This document shows positions 59,401 to 64,000 of a stretch of DNA of 64,000 nt, piece after piece (positions within the stretch are counted from its first letter, which is position 1; each line of letters opens with the position of its first letter). The notes under the pieces are model-generated. The model worked only from the letters and a program-made list of their open reading frames with translations. It did no database searches and was not told the origin of the DNA. A program made the position numbers and the translations under genes. The stretch is from Bugulina stolonifera (Eukaryota; Bryozoa; Gymnolaemata; Cheilostomatida; Bugulidae), in the NCBI GenBank assembly GCA_935421135.1, contig OW285195.1, positions 15,452,158-15,516,157 of the forward strand, given 5' to 3'.

Positions 59401-62400
59401 AAACTCATGTTATGATTTGAAATGCATTGTGGGTATTGAATCAAATATCTTATATTTGATAGGTAACAGTGCCAAAGACAGTGCCAGTAGAAGTAATCCT
59501 TTTACGGAACCAGACACCTCTGAGGTAGAACTTGGTCTATTCCTGTTATATGCTCTAATAGTGGGACCTCATTTGTTGGGGTCATTTGTGTCAGCTATGA
59601 TGGAGTTGTCCTGCCCCCACAATGCGCTAGCTTACCTGATGGATATATTGATAGAATGAGGGCAATAGTAATATGAGTGTGTATGTAGTAATGTAACTAG
59701 AGTTCACATCGTTATTTCTCCTATTCAAATAGGACCGGAAGGGGTGGGTATATATATAACCCCTTTGAGCTAGCAAGGGTAGATATAGCTCCTTCAATTT
59801 CCCAAACACTGGACACATTGTGGGCCTGTTGTGGATATGTTGCAAGTACACTGTAACCTCTATTGTCTCAATACCTCAGGTGGTTGTAATGAGACGAAAA
59901 GTGTGCCGATACACTCCTAGCCCCATCTTGGAACATGCGGTAATGGTTGAGGCTAGGCTACATCGTAGTTGTGCATATATTATATTTCCTTTCGCCTCTT
60001 TACACTGTAACAACCATAGTAGTAGTAGTCTCAGCTAGTTATGTTGACAATATATCAGTTGATGAATAGACTGGGTGATGGTCGCTATGGGCATCAAATC
60101 TTTGACTATAGGCAGCATGTCATCCAGTCAGGTGAATTTCACATGACTGTCACATGACTGTCATCTCTGCTAGTCAAGGGGACACGACTCATCAAATGAT
60201 ATAATCCGTCAGCATAGCCTTAGCGGTTCATTTATAGCCATCTCTCTATTAACGCACACAACTATTCACTTAGCCCATGCTATCAGCACCCCACTAGTAA
60301 TCACCGCTGTATCTCTTCTCTCTATTGTGTTGAATACATCACCACAATGCTCACAGACTGCGCTCCTATACTTTGCAGAAGTCGGCTGGTGAATTGGCAA
60401 ATGGAACCGAGGCTACGACTCATACAGTACGTAAAATTACCAGTAGACGTAGCAGCACCGGCAGCAGCTCAGAGGACTCAGATGACGCCGACAGCAAACA
60501 CTCCGCACAGACAGCCTCACTTTCAGGTACGCATATGCACGCGACTTGTAAGCTTAAGGTGCTGATATTTAATTCACAGTAATCAGGTCGTCTGCACTCT
60601 GTTGACCACCCATTACTAACAGCAGACAGTCACTGACTGTAATATCTGATCACTCGCCACCCCTGTGCACCCTGTTTGGTCAAACCTCTGACCGTGTCTC
60701 AGTGCACCGCTCGTTATAATATAGCTTACCTTGACATTGGAGTCGAATTGTGAATAAACCTTGACCTCTAGCAACAGCCTTTGCTGGTACACTCCTGATG
60801 GAGCAGGGGGCTTATCTAAATTCATTACTGATTGAACTGTACCAATGGCATGTCAAAGCTATGTTATAACGAGCTGTGCAATGCCTAAACTCTTGCACCG
60901 CTTCTCTATGTTTACTAAATGCTCTATTTTATCGTAACACTGGTGGTGGGAGTATAGTAACGCCCCATGGTGATGCGCCTCTGTAGGTGCGCCTCTCCCA
61001 CTAACTGTCTCAGAACATCCTTCTACAAATGTCACCAAGGAAATGTCACACCTAACAGTCGAGGATGGCAGTAGAGAGGCTTCTAAGTCAGACCCATTGT
61101 TGAACCGACCTCCTCTAGCGTCCACTAAGGGCTTGGTCATACCAGCTAAGGGTTTGGTCACACCAACTAAAGGCTTGGACACATCCACACGTTCTTTGGA
61201 TCCCGGTATTCTGCTTCACCCACCTCAGCAAAGAATCAGGTCAGCTCCTAGATCTTAGCTCATTAGTACTACATATACATGTGTAGTAGAACCTCGACAC
61301 ATGGGTTTGGGTAGCGTGCTTCTACATGTATGTTGAATACAGTTGAACTGTAGACAGAACTGTTGATGAAACTGTAGACAAAACTGTTGATGAAACTGTT
61401 GACAGAACTATTGATGAAACTGTAGACAGAACTGTTGATGAAACTGTAGACAGAACTGTTGATGAAACTGTAGACAGAACTGTTGATGAAACTGTAGACA
61501 GAACTGTTGATAAAACCGTAGACAGAACTGTTGCTGTGGTTTTCAGATCAAAGAGCGCCGTGGAGACGCCACGAATTGAAGGCCATGATCCTAACTTCAC
61601 GGTGGAAGAGCTAACCCAGATTAAATTTAGACGCTGTTCAGTTTTGCTCCCTGCTGACCAACCCTGTTTGGACACAGGTGTGCTATTCCTACTAACTCCC
61701 TAGTTTCTGTATTAATTATTAAATTCTATGCTATTGCTGTTTGCTTGATGCATGCTATTCATTTTGTCATGATAATATGTGCTACTCCTTCTGCCCTGCC
61801 CTTCCCACTTTGGGTTTTCTCTCAACTGAGAACCTGTCCAACTTATATCATTTTGGTTGCATTTCAATATTCGTTACTTGCATGGTATTGTTTTCACTTT
61901 AATTGGGGAGCAGCTTCTAAAGTTATACTGCCCTTTAAAAGTTAACAATGAATTATGGTCTGTGATTTAATTTCTGATGGTCTCCCTGTCATATAAAGTT
62001 GATAGATTAGTAGTAGAAGCCTCATATCTGAAGGAAAACTAGACCACTAGACAACTAGACCACCACAGGTCAACTACCTTTCAAACTATTCACTGGTTTC
62101 CAATTTGTATTCTAGATGAAGAACGTTCTGTCATAATTATGTCCCTGTTGCTCATTAGCACTCCCTCTATGCTACCAAGTTTCTTCTATGCATGCTATCT
62201 ATGCCTCAGCTTTGGCTAATATCTCTTCCTTTCTACAACTGAGTCCTATCCCTCTATGCTAGTACAGTGTAAGTCCCACTCCTCCATACTAGTAAGTCCC
62301 ACCCCTCTCCAGCAATTAAATCCATTCCCTCTAGCTTTGCCCTCCCGCCCCTCCATGATAACAATTCCCTACCCCCCAAGCCCCTCCCTTTACCAAGCCT

Positions 62401-64000
62401 GTCCTCTTTGAACTTGACTTTAATTTAACCTTGAGGCTTTAACCTTTCTATAGGTTGACCCAGAGCCATGGCTCTGGGTTGAGCCATATAGATTATGCTC
62501 GTGCTATTGGATTACTTCTTTAACTCATTGGGAGTTATCTTTCTTCTCTGAAGATTTATTTTAATTTTCCAGCTACTAACATTTGCTGTGCAAAGACACT
62601 AATCTTGGATTATTTACTATCATGATGAATAATTTGAAAACCCTAAAAGCAGAAATCAAAGATTGCTTACAAATATTCTGAAATCAAAGTACTTCACAAG
62701 AAGACAGTTTACACTTAGAAGAAATTTTGCACTAAGCACCAAAAATTAAATAACCACTGAGTCTGCTTTTAGGGTAGCTGCATGTACATGTACATGTATG
62801 TTAATACAGTTTTATATGTTTATAATCAGATTTAGTAACTTACATGTATATTATAACTTACAGTAGATACATGTAAGTTTAGAGAGTGTAAGCAGACGAA
62901 TATCTGTCATAGTTTGTTGTGATCTTGTTGACAGAGGAAGATGGCTGCCGGTCCACTGATGTTGACTCAGTGTTGTGTAATATGCCGGGTAGTGGTAGCT
63001 TGACTAGTAGTAATGGTGTTCCACCTAATCTAACCTTGTCAGTTACTAATACTAACTCTGACGCCCAGCACAATTCTTTAAGCTCAGATATAAATTACAA
63101 TTCTCGTAATAAAGTTGACACCACTAAAGTTTCTGACATGTCCCCATCTACTCGCAGAAAGATTCCATTAACTCCGGAACTAGACAGGAAGTCACCAATG
63201 ATTGGCCGCCGAGAGTTGGACATCTCAGAAAAGTTTTTGAAGAATTTCAGTGACTCCTCAACAGATGAAAGTGATGTCAGCAGTGATGAAGAGGGTTTAA
63301 TGTGTATCGCAGACGTACACGGCGTAGCCCCGCCTCTAACTCCTCCGCCTCGTACATTACTGAGACCTCGTCTTAGCGTGATCAAGGAAGACTCTCAGGA
63401 AGAAGTCGGCTCCACTCGCAGTGGAAAACTCAGAGAGATGCACAGTTTGAAACTGGTAATCAAGCCGGACCCCTCCGATATGGAATTCACATCACAACTG
63501 GATGGTGGCACCCCAGTAACACCAGAGAAGTACAGAAACAACTGGGATGACCTAACTAAGGACAGCCAGGCGGACGTTTCCATCAACACATCCATGTCTA
63601 GCTGGAACTCGGAGACTCTGTCTTTGGACAACAGTTTAGTGGATGGTGGTGAATCAACTGCAGCTGAGGATCTGTCTGATGGTGATATAGATGCAGGTCA
63701 CTTTCATACTCTCCCTATTCTTTCTCCTAAACCAGCTTCTAAGAAAATCGACCGCAGTGTAGGAGGAAAGAAGAAGTCACAGACTAACACATCCCCTTAC
63801 CGTCCCCCCTCTGATCTCTCACTCCCTCCACAACCTCCCACCTCTAACCATTTCTTTGCTCAACCTAACACTGGGGATTCCACAGGTGACCCCTCCTTCC
63901 CTGGTAGCGGAAACTCTAGCATAGCCACCCTTGCTTTAGCTCCCTTATCTGTTATCTCTGGTGAGGGTGGTATTGGTAGTGCCCCTACTTCTCATACTAA
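56478..64000 (+). CDS. Synaptotagmin-like protein (SYTL4/5, granuphilin-type), N-terminal part, truncated by window end
   Basis: Exons: 56478-56587, 57171-57395, 58696-58829, 59463-59524, 60379-60526, 60987-61239, 61547-61677, 62935 to at least 63958; all phase-consistent (~700 residues shown). The N-terminus has the Slp homology domain: LDLSFLTIEERQTILSVLKR, a helical segment, then an eight-cysteine FYVE-like zinc finger (C63, C66, C80, C83, C88, C91, C105, C108) and GDWFY at 119-123. The zinc finger plus (S/A)GDWFY matches SYTL4/5 and related Rab27 effectors, which tether secretory vesicles to the plasma membrane. The rest is a Ser/Pro/Glu-rich linker. C2 domains would lie beyond the edge. 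ATG 56478 was chosen because the domain starts there. In-frame ATGs at 56460 and 56412 are alternatives. The large final exon may end at a GTGAGG donor near 63959 or continue. Rabphilin is less likely given the motif. Confidence 0.9.
57395..57572 (+). repeat. Degenerate (TAGGTCAACTAGGGTCA) repeat directly after the exon-2 donor
   Basis: Units contain (A/T)TAGGTCAA(C/A)TAGGGTCA. They begin with the exon 2 junction AAAG|GTCAGTATAGGTCA and repeat about 9 times with many changes. Confidence 0.75.
57600..57785 (+). repeat. Minisatellite of (GTCA)n/GTAGA units in SYTL-like intron 2
   Basis: AGTCAGTCAGTCAGTAGAG-type units repeat about 10 times directly after a block of GGTCAACTAGGGTCA-like repeats (57400-57570). 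Both are intronic. Confidence 0.9.
58819..59172 (+). repeat. 38/45-bp minisatellite built from an exon end plus its splice donor
   Basis: Nine occurrences of CTACGCTAAGGGTCAGTACA-like sequence start at 58819, 58857, 58895, 58940, 58978, 59016, 59054, 59099 and 59144. Spacings are 38 or 45 bp (the 45-bp form has an extra CTCTCAT). The first is the genuine end of SYTL-like exon 3 with its donor (AAGG|GTCAGT). Seven of the others keep an identical donor. The last is mutated (AAGAGTCAGT). Confidence 0.95.
61110..61197 (+). repeat. In-frame 21-bp coding repeat in SYTL-like exon 6
   Basis: Seven-residue units TKGLVIP, AKGLVTP, TKGLDTS and TRSLDPG follow each other in the linker. This is a degenerate coding minisatellite with period 21 bp, so frame is kept. 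Confidence 0.85.
61335..61540 (+). repeat. 24-bp minisatellite (ACTGTTGATGAAACTGTAGACAGA)n in SYTL-like intron 6
   Basis: About 8 units end right at the polypyrimidine tract/acceptor TTTTCAG of exon 7. It creates a spurious minus-strand Ser/Thr/Val frame. Confidence 0.92.

Noticed and set aside
61322..61675. 117-codon minus-strand Ser/Thr/Val frame
   Set aside because: Antisense of the 24-bp minisatellite and of SYTL-like exon 7.

Overview
This is a eukaryotic (metazoan) nuclear window. It is AT-rich. Genes are split by GT-AG introns of about 0.2-3 kb, and there are many minisatellites, DNA transposons and tRNA-derived SINE copies. The recognisable proteins (UNC93A-type, SLC25A33/36-type, synaptotagmin-like, PAN plus fucolectin domains, WAP peptide) are animal proteins. 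Frequent TACATGTA and GGAG(A/T)TA(A/T)CTCC-like words and modest introns suggest a marine invertebrate. I cannot place it further from sequence alone; mollusc and sponge both remain possible.

Layout. 0.3-2.4 kb: three phase-compatible exons of an unidentified minus-strand gene. 3.6-13 kb: gene-poor and repeat-rich. It holds a 2887-bp hAT-like element with a perfect 8-bp target duplication inserted in an older repeat, a 700-bp hAT-like MITE with a perfect 8-bp target duplication, an inverted second copy of the older repeat, and a 14-copy 23-bp tandem array. 13.4-25.2 kb: UNC93A-like gene copy a (+), 10 coding exons, 475 aa. Its introns carry a 1.44-kb array of an 11-bp unit and a 1.49-kb TIR element containing nested palindromes. 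25.7-29.0 kb: a minus-strand secreted lectin-like gene (signal peptide, two PAN/apple-like domains, one fucolectin/F5-8C-like domain; 348 aa) whose 5' end abuts a second, unrelated 11-bp array. 29.9-36.9 kb: UNC93A-like copy b (+), 475 aa, with the same 10 exon lengths and phases as copy a. 38.0-39.3 kb: a plus-strand FN3-like fragment. 39.8-41.8 kb: a lone signal-peptide exon and a complete two-exon WAP microprotein gene, both minus strand. 44.7-50.0 kb: an SLC25A33/36-type mitochondrial pyrimidine nucleotide carrier (+), 6 exons, 350 aa. 56.5-64.0 kb: the N-terminal part of a synaptotagmin-like (SYTL4/5, granuphilin-type) Rab27 effector gene (+), cut by the window edge before any C2 domain.

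The genes do not form one pathway. What stands out is a tandem UNC93 duplication split by an opposite-strand lectin gene, and the repeat biology. That includes minisatellites that have amplified a splice-donor region in two genes, an 11-bp satellite open in all three forward frames, and a SINE whose tRNA-like head is internally amplified. Exon boundaries were derived by reading frame and splice-site continuity by eye. No alignment or expression data were used.
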